A stretch of DNA of 64,000 bases from Hirsutella rhossiliensis (taxonomy: Eukaryota > Ascomycota > Sordariomycetes > Hypocreales > Ophiocordycipitaceae), in assembly GCF_020360975.1 (NCBI RefSeq), contig NW_025408673.1, positions 1,488,001-1,552,000 of the forward strand. The letters are read 5' to 3'. This document shows positions 46,426 to 58,992 of the stretch, piece after piece. The notes beneath the pieces are model-generated. The model was given only the letters and a program-made list of their open reading frames with translations, was not told the origin of the DNA and did not search any database. The position numbers were made by a program, and so were the translations under genes. Position 1 is the stretch's first letter. Each line of letters begins with the position of its first letter.

Positions 46426-49400
46426 GAATTATTAATATAGAGATTAATTACCTTAATATTAATATCTAGGGCTATTATAAATAAGTTAACTTCGATATTA
46501 TAGATATTAGAAAATATAACCTTATATTAAAGCTTCTATAGCTATAAGAGAGCAACCTACTAATTAACTAGAAAACTAGCTAGCTATATTAGAACGAAAA
46601 TATAAGTTTCTAGGACTAGTAGATTTAGGAAAAAGTAAAATTTTACGATAATTTAGCTACTAAATAAGATAAAAGGGATAACCGTTTAAGTAAATTATTA
46701 TAGGCTTTAGCGATATAAACGAAAATAATAATAGAACTAGTAGATATAATAAAATCGACTAATAAGACCTACGTACTAACTAATATAGCTATATAACCTA
46801 GTATCCGATATAAATAAAATAAAGGATATAATATAAAGATCTAAAGAGTTATTACTACTTTAAGGAAAGACCTTAAATAAATTAATAAAGAGCTTAAGTT
46901 AAGAGAAACTAGCTTATAAGAGAAAGAATAAAGCCTATAAGATAGAATAAAGAATATCCCCTAGGAATACTAGAAATATAATAAACTCTTTAAGGAAGAA
47001 CTTAAGATAGGGTTACCTAAATATAGCTAATAGGACTACGAAATTTATCTTAAGGATAGAATAATACTAACGTTTTATAAGATTTATAACTTAAACGAAA
47101 AGTAACTATAAACGCTACGCGATTACCTCGATAAGAATCTATAAAAGGGATATATATAAACGTTAATATCTAAAGTAAGCTATCTAATTATATTTATTCT
47201 AAAGAAAAACGGTAAGCTATAACTAATTATCGACTATAAACGCTTAAACGATATTATAATAAAAGACTAAATACTATTACTACTTATATTAGAACTATAA
47301 GATCGACTATATAGTAAAAAATAGTTTATAGCCCTCGACCTTAAAGGCGCCTATAACGTAATATATATAAAAAAGGGATATAAATAGATAATAGCCTTTA
47401 AAACGAAATTCGGACTATTTAAATATCTAGTAATACTATTTAGACTTATAAATATACTAGCTACCTTCTAACGGATAATTAATAATATCCTATACGAATA
47501 CTTAGATATCTTTTTAGTAGTATACCTAGATAATATCCTAATCTTCTTAGATACCCTAGAAGAATATAAGGAATATATTTATAAGGTACTCCGCGTACTT
47601 TAGAATATAAAGTTACTAGTTAAACTAAAGAAAGGTAAGTTCTATATATAGGAAGTAGACTTCCTTAAATATATAATCTTACTAAGAGAGATATAAATAT
47701 AATAAAATAAGATTAACTTAGTTAAAAAATAGCTAACGCTAAAGAACGTTAAGGATATATAAAGTTTCCTAGGATTTATAAATTACTACTAACGATTTAT
47801 TAAAGATTTCGGAAAGATTATAGTACTACTATATAACTTAATAAAGAAGGAAAAAGAATTTATATAGGACGGTAAAGCTAATAAAGCTTTCGAAGATATT
47901 AAGACTACGATTATATAAGAACTAGTCTTAACTACCTTCGATCTAAAATAATAAATCGAACTTAAAACTAATATATTAAACTTTACTCTAGGAGTATAAA
48001 TCGGATAAAAGGATAATAAAAGAAGACTATAACTAATTATATTCTACTTAAAGAAGCTATATAGCATAGAACTTAATTACCCTATCTATAATAAAGAATT
48101 CCTTATAATTATTTAAGCTTTTAAGGAATTTTAATACTACCTTCTTAGAAGTAAATATAAAGTTAAGGTCTATATAGACTATAAGAATATCTTATATTTT
48201 ATAACGACGTAATAGTTAAACGGACGATAGATCTAAGAGGCCGAATATTTATCGGAATTCGACTATAAAACAATCTATAGAAAAGGAATAGAAAACGGTT
48301 AACCTAAATCCTTTAGTTAACGAAGTAACTAAGATATAAGAGCACTTATAGTAAAAGGATAGCTCCTAAAAATTAATAAAAACGGGAACTACTAGCAACG
48401 ATAGCTAAATATAATATATAAAGTATAACCCGATAACTTAATATACTAAAAGATCCTAAAATAGATAAAAGAATATAAAGTATTAAATAGATATAATATA
48501 GAATATTTAGAAGTTCTAATATATAAAAATAAAATCTAGATACTACTAAAATTATAAGATAAAGCTATATAAGATATATATAAATATCTTATATATAGAT
48601 ACTAAGGAATCTAAAGAATAATAAAACGGATTAAACGATAATATAACTTCCTATAGCTTAAAGAAGTAGTATAATAAGTTATTAAAGAATATAAACTTTA
48701 TATATAAAGTAAAGCTAAATAATATAAACTATATAGAGAATTATAACCGCTACTAGTACTAGAAAAACCATAGGATTTAATAGCTTTTAACTATATTATA
48801 AAGCTACTATCGTTAAAAGAACCTATAACTAACGTTAAGTATAATAGTATATTCGTTATTATTAATAGATTAATAAAGTATAGGTACTTCTTACTATATA
48901 AAAAAGTAAGTAATATAGAAGAACTAGTATATATATTCCTATAAACTATTATTAGTAATTATAGACTACTAAATAAGATTATCTCTAATAAAGAAAGTAT
49001 ATTTATAGCTAAGTTTTAGTAAGCTCTTATAGTATAATTAAGGACGAAATATAAGCTTAGTATAGCTTATTACCTATAAATAGATAGGTAAATAAAACGA
49101 CTTAACTAAACGCTTAAATAATATTTATAATACTATATTAACTATAAATAAAACGATTAAGTTAAATAGCTATTAATAGTATAACTAGCTTATAATAGCT
49201 TAGTTATAGAAATAACTAAGCTCTTACTAATATACGTTAATTATAGATATAACCTAGAAGTATTTAAGGTTACTCGATAAGGACTATAAGTAGAACGAGT
49301 AATACTATAAGTAGATTAGCTACGAAAATTATATAAAGAAATATAATAAGAACTTTAATTTATTAAGGAACGAATATCTACTTACTATAATCGGAAAAGA

Positions 49401-49790
49401 TTATAGGGACTAATCTTTTAAGAGGGAGATATAGTTTACCTTATATAACGAAATATTAAAATAAAATAACTAAGTAATAAATTAGATTTTAAGAAACTTA
49501 GACTATTTAAAATTAAGAAGGTTATTTTAAAAGTTAACTATAAACTTTCGCTACTAATAATAATATAGATATACTAAATATTTTATATCTTATTATTAGA
49601 ACTAGTACTATAAAACGCTAAACTATAAGATAAAATTAAAGTTAATAATAATTAGGAATATAAAGCCGAATAAATACTAAATATAAGAAAATAAGGTTAG
49701 TAATAAGAATACCTTATTAAGTAAAAGGGATATAGACTAGAGGAAAATACCTAGGAACTACTTAAGTACTTAACCTACTATAGCTCTTTA
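46426..49790 (+). pseudogene. Gypsy-II pol continued: protease end, RT, RNase H, integrase, chromodomain
   Basis: Resumes Gypsy-II right after Copia-II and follows Gypsy-I 24524-27890. RT is at about 47150-47700 with YLDN near 47520-47535. RNase H runs to about 48320. Integrase spans about 48560-49350 (INRLIKYRYFL, SNKESIF) and a chromodomain remnant about 49650-49780. It is more RIP-changed than Gypsy-I. Confidence 0.8.
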
Positions 49791-49829
49791 CTTTAATAGT
49801 TCTACTAAGCGAACCCTTAATCGGAAATA

Positions 49830-50330
49830 TAAGGTTACTAAGAATAGTATCTTAGTCTAATACGTTTAAGGCACTAAACGATTAAACCTCGCTAATAGTA
49901 ATAGTTTCCTTATTTAATAAACGAACTAATTTATCTTAAGAAGAACGCGTTATACTATCTTCTTTATTAATAGCTTATATACCCCGCTAAAATAACTTAC
50001 TACCTTAATCTTTTAGGAAACGCTTTTATTTCTTAATCTAAGCTAGGTAAGCTATCGCTTCCTTTAACGCTTCTTTTACTTTCTATTTATCCGAATTAAT
50101 CTTTTACTATTAATTTATAATATAACGAACTAGAAAAGAAGGAATATTAGTAAAAAGAATAATAGGGAAGGAAAGGGATAAAATAAATAAGCGGACGCTA
50201 TATTATAACTATTATAAGAACGGCCTATAGAGGTATATTTAGAACACCGATTAAAACGCTCGCTAACTTTATAAGTTAGGCTTAACCGAAAATAACCGGA
50301 GTAAGGTATAATTTTAATACTATAGATCTC
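49830..50330 (-). pseudogene. Antisense Zn2Cys6-type frame of Gypsy-II
   Basis: On the minus strand, 50305 down to 50213 reads PYSGYFRLSLTYKVSERFNR then CSKYTSIGRSY. With Tyr restored to Cys this is C-x2-C-x6-C-x8-C-x2-C-x6-C, the same spacing as in Gypsy-I although other residues differ widely; one Cys (TGT) survives. A Lys/Arg/Leu-rich tail continues toward 49830 with TAA/TAG interruptions. It sits between the chromodomain end and the 3' LTR. Outer limits are approximate. Confidence 0.55.
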
Positions 50331-50544
50331 GGTCTAAGATGCTAGCTCCGATCGTTAACGCGATTTATTAGAATTATAGGAACGGGATTTTTAAATATAA
50401 CTAAATATACTATTAGTAGTATATCCTAAAAGGATAAAAAAATAAGGAACGATATACTTACGTACGACGCGATAAGGGTATATTTATATATAGCGGCTAA
50501 AGTAGTAGGTCTTAAGGATAAGACTAAAAGGAAGGGAGGTATCT

Positions 50545-51014
50545 TATTATAACTACGGTCTAGCGAACCGCAGGGACTAATATATATTACGAGGTTATAT
50601 AATATAAGGAGTAAGGAATATTAGATAGACCGATAGGCTAATTAAGTTTAGAGCGATAGGTTACTTTAGCGCTTTAATACTTTATAGCTAGGATTATAAG
50701 ATCGCTCTAGCGCTCTAACGCTCTTAAACGATAGGATTACCTAGCGCTCTTAGCGATTTAGGGAAGCTCTCGAGATATATAAGGAAGGAACGGAATACTC
50801 CTTTAAATAGATAGCTCGATAGCTTTTAATATATTATAGATCTTTATTATAATTCTATCTTTAATTTTAATTACCTAGTTATAGTTTATAGTCTATAACC
50901 TCTAACTTATTATTAACGTAATATACTTATTATTACTTAGACTACGCCCTATTATATCTACTAATATAAACCCCTTAATAGGTTTATCCCTTAGGAATAA
51001 TACTAGTTATTATA
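50545..51014 (+). repeat. Gypsy-II 3' LTR (470 bp)
   Basis: Starts TATTATAACTACGGTCTAGC and ends AGTTATTATA. Length is identical to the 5' LTR; differences are RIP-type. The target duplication CCTAC follows. Confidence 0.9.
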
Positions 51015-51019
51015 CCTAC

Positions 51020-54000
51020 CTAAGTAAGTATAACTAGTTTACCCTCTAGGACTTCGTTAACTAGATAAAATCCTACTTTAGCTATAAGGTAAAGAAGATA
51101 CGGTCTAATAGAGAGCTATATATAAAGGATATCTTAAATTAGCTTTAAAAAGGGGTATTTTACCCCTCTTATTAGCACCGAATACCTAGGCCTAAAATAG
51201 AGTAGTAGAAAGATTAAGGGGTACTATAATAAAAAGGGCCTATATAATAAGACTTACTATAAAGCTTCCCTATAACCTTTAAAGGGAAGTTATTAAGACC
51301 GCTTATTACCTTTAGAACCGGACCCCTTAAGACCCTAAGGACCTTAGAGGGACTACCTAAGGAATAGACTAGAAATCCCCCCTTAAGCTCTTTATAAAAA
51401 AGAGGGCCTTACTAGCCTATCTTTATACCTATAGCTATAAGGTATATATAATAACTCCCGATATATAGCTAAAAAGGAAGAAGAAAAGAAAGCTTAATCC
51501 TAGAGCCTTTATTAGTTACCTTATTAGCTATAATTCTATAAATATCTTCTAGATCTAGATTCCTTTTTTATAGAAGGTTATTTCGACTAAGGATATAACT
51601 TTCGACGAATCTAGCTTCTTTAATAGAAATAGGGATTAATAGCCCTTCTTACTCTTATAACGTTAGCTAATTTAGAAGACTTAAATCCCCCCTTCCTAAT
51701 AGTCTTAAGAAGAGGTCCTAGATAAGGAAATAGAAGAAGAAACTAATATTAAAGTAGTTAAGGATAACGCTAAATTTAAAGAAGAAGAAGAGGAAGCTAT
51801 TAGATTAGATAATCTAAACGAAGAAGGAGACTATAGGAAAGTAGTAGAGCTAGAATACGCTTACCTACCTACGCCTCCTCCTATATAAGAAGAAGATCTA
51901 AAAGTAGCTTTTTTAGTTAGTCTTCCCGTTTCGACCCTTAAAGGGGTAGGAAAGGCACCTCTTTTAAAGGATTACCCGGCTGCCTTTTTATCCTTACTTC
52001 GAGAAGCAAAGGAAGGTATAGGGCCCGATATAAAAGAAGACTAATTTCTCCTTTATTTCGATTGTTTTTCCGACTTCTACCTAACGCTAATAGAAGACGG
52101 TTCTTATAGAGCGTTTATAGTAGGCCGGCTCTTTAAGCTATAGCTATTAGCAAGGAAGGTATATAAAAGAGACCTCCTAGACCTACTAGTAAACTAAAAG
52201 TAGCTAGAAAAACACCCCTTTAAAGACTAGTTTTTCTAGGCCTAGAAAGACTACCTAGCTTTATATAAAGAGATAAGGTCTTTTAAAGAGGTCCTTAAGG
52301 AAAAGGTAAGAGGAAAATAGGTCCTTAGCTATAAGTAGGTCTTTATCTATAAGACTAATAAATATAGCTTCCTTTAAAAGTATAAAGCCTAGCTAGTTAT
52401 CTATAGGAATTAATAGGAAAAATAGGATTTACCTACTAAAGTAACTACCTTAGTAGGGATATCTTTTTAGACCCTTATAGCTATAGTAGTAGAATTCGAC
52501 CTCGAGCTCGAATAGATAGATATAGCTAATACCTTTATTAACTACTTACTTAAGGAAAAAGAAGAAGTTATCTATATATAACTTCCTCTTAGTTTCTAAT
52601 AACTAGGAAAGGTTCTATAGCTTAGGAAAGCTCTATATAGACTACGAAGATTACCCCTTCTTCAGTAATAGCATTTAATAGGTTCCCTTAAAGCCCTAGG
52701 CTTTAAGAAAGTCCCTTAGGAACCGTATATAATATAGAAGGGTAAAATTATAGTCTTTTTTTACGTCGATAATATTATCTAGGCCTACTTAAAAGAGGAA
52801 GAAGCTACTACTAAGGAGGCTATATAAGGCCTATAATAAAGGTATAAAATAACTAAGCTAAGGGAGCTAAAGTAGTTCTTAGGGATACGAATCCTTTAAA
52901 ATAGGTCCTAATAGACTATCTAGCTTACCTAAGACGCCTATATTAATAAGGTCGCTTATAAATTCCTCCCTAATTCCCTCGATAAGAAGCTTCCCTCTAT
53001 ACTTATATTAAATAAAGAGCTTTTGCCTAATCCGTCCTTTTAAGCTAGGGAGTAAGAGAAATACTAATATTAATAGAAGGTAGGCTCCCTGCTTTTTTTA
53101 GCTATTTTTACTAGACCGGATATCTCTTTTATAGTCTCCTAGCTAGCTAGGTATAACTAGAATCCTAGCCCTAGGCATTAAGAAGTAGTAGATAGAGCTA
53201 TCCTTTATCTCTATTTAATAAGATTATATAGTCTACGCCTAGGAGGGTAGGGAAGGAAATAAGCTACCGAAATTTTCCTTTATTTAAGCGATTCGTCCTT
53301 TATAGATAATTTATTAGATAGAAAGAGCTTATAGGGGTATATTATATCCCTTTTTAAAGGAACTATTACTTAGAGAGCTTTAAAGTAAGCTACCGTTATA
53401 ACTTCTAGTATAAAGGCAAAGCTACTAGCTCTTTTAAAAGCGTTAAAGGAAGCGATTTTCCTTAGCTAGCTACTTATATTTTTACGACTATAAATCTTAT
53501 CCCTATTAGCTATAGAATATAATAATATATAGACTATATAGATTCTTATAGAGGAAAATAGTAAGCTATTAACCTAGCTATAGTATATTAATATCTATTA
53601 GTATTAGTTACGCTAAGAGGTTTAAAGGGGACTTATTTCTATCTATTAGGTTTTAATAGTATCGATAAAAGCTAATAATCTTATAAAGCCCTTACTAAAG
53701 TAAAAGCTAGCTATCTTTTTATAGTAAATTAGGCTAGAAGACGTTTAAGAAAAGCTATCCTTAAAGTCCCGCCTTAAAAGTCTATAAGAGGAGCTAATAG
53801 CCTATATAAGAAGGTAACGTCTATAGCTAAAGAAAAGGAAGAGGTTTTTCCCTTTAAAGGGCCCCCTATTTAATTAGGTTTTTCCCTTCTAAGAAGGCCC
53901 CCTTTCTTATAAAACTTTCCCCTCTTTAGGCCCCTATTCCTTAAGTAGGTCTAAAAGAGCCTAGGGACCTAAAAGAGCCCTTGCTTTCCTTAAGTAAAGG

Positions 54001-54094
54001 GAGAAGTATAGAGCTAAGAACCTCCTTTATACGCTTACTAGCCTAAAGCCGTATTAGCTATGCCCTTAAGGGGCAGGCTATAGCTAAGGGGGTA
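51020..54094 (+). pseudogene. Copia-III pol: integrase, RT, RNase H
   Basis: Continues Copia-III after Gypsy-II and is co-linear with Copia-II 42894-45971. The RT box is YVDN at 52762-52773 and the RT end VGSLLFLAIFTRPDIS is near 53080. RNase H and the purine tract CTAAGGGGG follow directly before the 3' LTR. It is heavily RIP-mutated. Confidence 0.82.
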
Positions 54095-54579
54095 TATCGC
54101 GAAGTATAGCCTAATTTTATAGTTCTCGGAGATATCCCTTAGTAAGAGGGACTAAGGAAGCTAAAAACACCTAGTATAAAAGAAGGAAGAAGGAGCTAAA
54201 AAGAGGTATAGAAAGGAGGGTAGGGGTATAAGGGGAAGTAAAAGTAGCAATAGCTTCCTATAGAGGTAGCGAGAGATAAGATAGATATACCGGTAACGGC
54301 TAGAAAAGAGAGTAAAAACTAGTAAAAAGCTTAGTAGTTAAAAGGATATTAGTAGCTTCTTTAAGTAAGATCTTCTTTATTAATTAAGATGCTAAACGGG
54401 TATAAAGAGGGGCGTTAGATAAAGGAAAGAGGAAAAATCAAGGTAATAAAACAATTACTCCCCTACCTTTATTACTGCTCCTATAAGAATTAAATCTCTC
54501 TACCCTACCTATCTAACCCCTTACTTTTAATTTTACCTTTATATATTTTTATATACTTCTTATATCTCTCTTTACGAGA
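54095..54579 (+). repeat. Copia-III 3' LTR (485 bp)
   Basis: Starts TATCGCGAAGTATAGC and ends CTTTACGAGA. It has the same length as the 5' LTR and is followed by the target duplication ACTAT (54580-54584). Confidence 0.9.
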
Positions 54580-54647
54580 ACTATAATATAATAGTACTTA
54601 TAGTAAAAGAATAGCTCCTAGAAATTAATAAAAATAAGAACTATTAG

Positions 54648-54720
54648 TATTATATACTCTATATACGTTAATTAACGCTATCGCTTATATTTAATAAGCG
54701 GCTATATCTTTTTTATAATA
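54648..54720 (+). repeat. TRIM-2 left LTR (73 bp)
   Basis: Starts TATTATATACTC (RIP form of TGTCGCGTATAC) and ends TTTTTTATAATA. Confidence 0.8.
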
Positions 54721-54921
54721 GTTATAAGCCTAGGAAGGGGTAGTAAATTACCCCCTATAACTTTTAATAACTATACGTTATAGGGTAATACCTATAAATA
54801 GCTATATACCCCTCTCTCTCTTAGATTTCCCTAGGTAAAGGGCGCGGTGCTTAGTATCTTACTCCCGCGTTATAGGCTTAGGTCTAGGAATCCTAGTAAA
54901 GCTACGATCCTTAAAGGGGTA

Positions 54922-55027
54922 TATCGGAAAACGCGGTTATTAGTTATATATATTAATTATAGCGCACCTATTAAAGCGCGTTCTACTTATAGCGTAATAG
55001 TCTTTGCGATATATCTTTTTCGTAATA
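54922..55027 (+). repeat. TRIM-2 middle LTR variant (106 bp)
   Basis: Starts TATCGGAAAACGCGG and ends ATATCTTTTTCGTAATA. The end matches the 73-bp LTRs but the centre does not. It is preceded by a purine tract and followed by the primer site, so it behaves as an LTR between two interiors. Confidence 0.55.
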
Positions 55028-55254
55028 GTTATAAGCTTAGGCGGAGGGGTTACCCCTCTAGGAACTTCCTAGTAACTATATACGTACTTCTTTTAGCTAG
55101 CTTAGCGCGTATTACTTAAAGGCCTATAGTTTAAGTCCCGCTAGCATAATTAAGCGCGGTTTTAGTATAGGGCCTACCTATATAAAAATTCCCTTTATAG
55201 TCTAGGATAACTAGGTATCCTAGGATAAATTAACTTAGTATCCCTAAGGGGGTA

Positions 55255-55327
55255 TATTATATACTCTATATATATTAATTAACGCTATTACTTATATTTA
55301 ATAAGCGGCTATTTCTTTTTTATAATA
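55255..55327 (+). repeat. TRIM-2 right LTR (73 bp)
   Basis: Starts TATTATATACTC and ends TTTTTTATAATA. It directly follows the purine tract CCTAAGGGGGTA. Confidence 0.8.
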
Positions 55328-57487
55328 GCTAGTAATAATAGCTAAATATAATATTTAAAGTATAACCTAATAACTTAATATATTAAAGGATCCTAAAATA
55401 AATAAAAGAATATAAAGTACTATATAAATATAATATAGAATATTTAGAAGTTTTAATATATAGAAATAGAATCTAAATACTATTAGTATTATAAGATAAA
55501 GTTATATAAGATATATATAAATATTTAATATATAGATACTAAAGAATCTAAAGAATAATAAAATAGATTAAATAATAATATAACTTTTTATAGCTTAAGG
55601 AAGTAATATAATAAGTTATTAAAGAATATAAACTTTATATATAAAGTAAAGCTAAACGATATAAGCTATATAGAGAATTATAACCGCTATTAGTACTAAA
55701 GAAACTATAGGACTTAATAGCTTTTAACTATATTATAAAGCTATTACTATTAAAAGAACTTATTATTAATATTAAAGTATAATAGTATATTTATTATTAT
55801 TAATAGACTAATAAAGTATAGATACTTCTTACTATATAAAGAAGTAAGTAATATAAAAGAGCTAGTATATATATTCCTATAAACTATTATTAGTAATTAT
55901 AAACTATTAAATAAGATTATCTTTAATAAAGAAAGTATATTTATAGTTAAGCTTTAGTAAGCTCTTATAATATAATTAAGGATAAAATATAAGCTTAGTA
56001 TAGCTTATTACCTATAAATAAAAAGATAAATAGAACGACTAAACTAAACGCTTAAATAATATTTATAATACTATATTAGCTATAAATAAAATAATTAAGT
56101 TAAATAGCTATTAATAGTATAACTAGCTTATAAGAGCTTAGTTATAAAAATAGCTAAGCTCTTACTAGTATACGCTAATTATAAATATAACCTAAAAGTA
56201 TTTAAGGTTACTTAATTAAGACTATAAGCGGAATAAGTAATACTATAAGTAGATTAACTATAAAAATTATATAGAGAAATATAATAAGAACTTTAATTTA
56301 TTAGAAAATAAATATCTACTTACTATAATAGGAAAGGATTATAGGGACTAATCTTTTAAGAGGGAGATATAGTTTACTTTATATAACGAAATATTAAAAT
56401 AAAACGACTAAGTAATAAATTAGATTTTAAGAAACTTAGTTTATTTAAGGTTAAGAAAACTATTTTAAAAGTTAACTATAAACTTTCGCTATTAATAATA
56501 ATATAGATATACTTAATATTTTATATCTTATTATTAGAACTAGTACTATAAAACGCTAAACTATAAGATAAAATTAAAGTCGATAATTATTAAGAATATA
56601 AAGTTAAATAAATACTAAATATAAGAAAATAAGGTTAGCGATAAAAATACCTTAATAAGTAGAAAGGATATAGACTAAAAGAAAATACCTAGGAACTACT
56701 TAAGTACTTAACTTATTATAATTCTCTACGTTAATAGTTTTATTAAACGAACCCTTACTTAGAAATATAAGGTTACTAAGAATAGTATCTTAGTCTAATA
56801 TATTTAAAGCACTAAATAATTAAACCTCGCTAATAGTAATAGACTCTTTATTTAATAAATAAACTAATTTATCTTAAGAAGAACGTATTATACTATCTTC
56901 TTTATTAATAGCTTATATACCCCGCTAAAATAACTTATTACCTTAGTCTTTTAGGAAATACTTTTATTTCTTAATCTAAGCTAGGTAAGCTATTACTTCC
57001 TTTAACGCTTCTATTACTTTCTATTTATCCGAATTAATCTTTTACTATTAATTTATAATATAATAAAGTAAAAAAGAAGGAATATTAATAAAAAAAGAAT
57101 AATAAGGAAGGAAAGGGATAAAATAAATAGGTAGACGCTATATTATAACTATTATAAGAATAGCCTATAAAGGTATATTTAAAATACCGATTAAAACGCT
57201 CGCTAACCTTATAAGTTAGACCTAACTAAAAATAAGAAGAGTAAGGTATAATTTTAATACTATAGATCTTAGTCTAAGATATTAGTTTTAATTATTAACG
57301 CGATTTATTAAAATTATAAGAATAGGATTTTTTTAAATATAACTAAATATACTATTAATAGTATATCTTAGGAAGGATAAGGGATAAAGAATAATTATAC
57401 TTATATACTACGCGATAAGGGTATATTTATATATAGCGGCTAAGGTAGTAGGTCTTAAGGATAAGACTAAAAGGAGGGGAGGTATCT

Positions 57488-57969
57488 TATTATAACTATA
57501 GTCTAGCAAACTATAGGGAACTAGTATATATTATAAGGACACGTAATATAGGGAGTAAGGAATATTAAACGGACCGATAAGCTAATTAAGTTTAGAGCAA
57601 CGGGTTACTTAAGCGCTTTAACGCTCTATAGCTAGGATCGTAGGATCGTTCTAGCGCTTTAGCGCTCCTAGGCGACGGGATTACCTGGTGCTCCCGGCGA
57701 CCTAAGGAAGCTCTTAAGATATATAAGGAAGGAATAGAATACTCCTATAGATAGATAGCTTAATAGCTTTTAATATAATTATTATAATCTTTATTATAAT
57801 CTTATTTTTAATTTTAATTACTTAATTACTTAATTATAGTCTATAGTTTATAACCTCTAACTTATTACTAATATAATATACTTATTATTACTTAGACTAC
57901 GCCCTATTATATCTATTAATATAAACCCCTTAATAGGTTTATCTCTTAGGAATAATACTAGTTATTATA
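57488..57969 (+). repeat. Gypsy-III 3' LTR (482 bp)
   Basis: Starts TATTATAACTATAGTC and ends AGTTATTATA. It is of the Gypsy-II subtype. The extra 12 bases come from a short duplication TTACTTAATTACTTAATTA near 57820. It keeps a small RIP-poor patch at about 57670-57700. Confidence 0.85.
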
Positions 57970-58508
57970 CTATAGTATATCGATATCTATTAGTATTAGT
58001 TACGCTAAGAGGTTTAAAAGGGACTTATTTCTATTTATTAAGTTCTAATAATAATAATAAAAGCTAACGGTCTTATAAAGCCCCTATTAAAGTAAAAGCT
58101 AGCTATCTTTTTATAGTAAATTAAGCTAGAAGACGTTTAAGTAAAGCTATCCTTAAAAGCCCGCTTTAAGAGCCTATAAGAGGAGCTAACGGTATATATA
58201 AGGAAGGAGGCGTCTATAGCTAAAGAAAGGAACTAGGACTTATCTTAAAGGAGGGCTCCTAGCTTAATTAGGACTTATTCTTTTTAAAGGCCTTTTTAGG
58301 GACTTATCCTTAGAAAAGACCCCCTTTCTTATAAGACTTAATTCCTCCTTAGGCCCCTTTTCCTAAAGTAGGTATAAAAGAGCCTAAGGTAAAAACCTAG
58401 ATTTCTTAAGTAAGGGATAAGTATAGACTAAGACCTCCTCTATACGCCTACCGGCCTTATTATTTAGCTTTACCCTTTCTATAAGAGTAAGCTATAGCTA
58501 AGGGGGTA
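57970..58508 (+). pseudogene. Copia-IV: 3' end of pol and leader
   Basis: Matches Copia-II from 45467 to the purine tract (end of RNase H, then a non-coding 3' leader with CTAAGGGGGTA). It is the right flank of the Gypsy-III insertion; the left flank is lost. Decayed. Confidence 0.75.
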
Positions 58509-58992
58509 TATCGCGAAGCATAGCCTAATTTATATTCTTAGAGATATCCCTTAGTAATAGGGACCTAGGAAGCTAAAAACACTTAGTATAGAAAAAGAAA
58601 GAAGGAGCTAAAAAGAGGTATAGAGAGAAGGGTAGGGGCGTAAAGGGAAGTAAAAGTAGTAATAGCTTCCTATAAAGGTAGTAAGAGATAAGACGGATAT
58701 ACCGGCAACGGCTAGAATAGAGGGGAAGAACTAGTAAAAAGCTTAGTAGTTAAGAGGATATTAATAGCTTCTTTAAGTTAGATCTTCTTTATTAATTAAG
58801 ATACTAAATAGGTATAAAGAGGGGCGTTAAATAGAGGAAAGAAGGATAATTAAGGTAATATAATAAGTACTCCCTTACTATAATTACTACCCTTATAAGA
58901 ATTAAATAACTTTACCTTACCTATCCGACCCCTTACTTTTACTTTTACCTTTATATATTTTATATATACTCCTCGTATCTCTCTTTACGAGA
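58509..58992 (+). repeat. Copia-IV 3' LTR (484 bp)
   Basis: Starts TATCGCGAAGCATAGCC and ends CTTTACGAGA. Non-Copia sequence begins at 58993. Confidence 0.88.

Larger units (their letters stand above)
36915..51014 (+). mobile_element. Gypsy-II: full-length Gypsy element nested in Copia-III and carrying Copia-II
   Basis: LTRs of 470 bp lie at 36915-37384 and 50545-51014, with target duplication CCTAT/CCTAC (36910-36914 and 51015-51019; the C to T difference is RIP). Its coding region is split at 40184-46425 by Copia-II, inside the protease. gag, protease, RT, RNase H, integrase, chromodomain and the antisense Zn2Cys6-type frame are all recognisable and co-linear with Gypsy-I. Confidence 0.9.
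34166..54579 (+). mobile_element. Copia-III: full-length Copia carrying nested Gypsy-II and Copia-II
   Basis: Two 485-bp LTRs (34166-34650 and 54095-54579) bound the element, with target duplication ACTAT at 34161-34165 and 54580-54584 inside Gypsy-III. Its own sequence is about 6.3 kb; the rest is Gypsy-II inserted at 36915. The two halves join at CCTAC exactly as the uninterrupted Copia-II reads at 42889. It is strongly RIP-mutated: the RT box is YVDN at 52762-52773, whereas Copia-II keeps YVDD. Confidence 0.9.
54648..55327 (+). mobile_element. TRIM-2: composite mini LTR element (three LTRs, two interiors)
   Basis: LTRs of 73 bp at 54648-54720 and 55255-55327 match the TRIM-1 LTR. Between them lies a third, 106-bp LTR variant (54922-55027). 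Interior a (54721-54921) starts GTTATAAGCCTAGGAAGGGG and ends CTTAAAGGGG. Interior b (55028-55254) starts GTTATAAGCTTAGG, ends CCCTAAGGGGGTA and is co-linear with TRIM-1. Flanks ATTAG (54643-54647) and GCTAG (55328-55332) fit one 5-bp target duplication altered by RIP inside Gypsy-III. The segment 54840-55010 keeps more unmutated C and G than the rest. A run of 90 codons there (54847-55119) starts at GTG, crosses an LTR and is not a gene. Confidence 0.75.
54580..57969 (+). pseudogene. Gypsy-III part B: integrase, chromodomain remnant, antisense frame, 3' LTR
   Basis: Resumes Gypsy-III after Copia-III at the position equal to Gypsy-I 26412, just after RNase H. TRIM-2 interrupts it at 54648-55327. 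Integrase follows (about 55480-56250, IKRLN-TLK-YL) and a chromodomain remnant near 56600-56690. On the minus strand at about 57246-57153 is the same cluster spacing seen in Gypsy-I and II (all six Cys now Tyr; KVSERFNR linker intact). The 3' LTR ends the element at 57969, where CTATA repeats a site in the Copia sequence it had entered. Confidence 0.8.

Noticed and set aside
54847..55119. Plus-strand frame of 90 codons
   Set aside because: It starts at GTG and crosses the TRIM-2 interior, the middle LTR and the primer site; the co-linear TRIM-1 does not support it.
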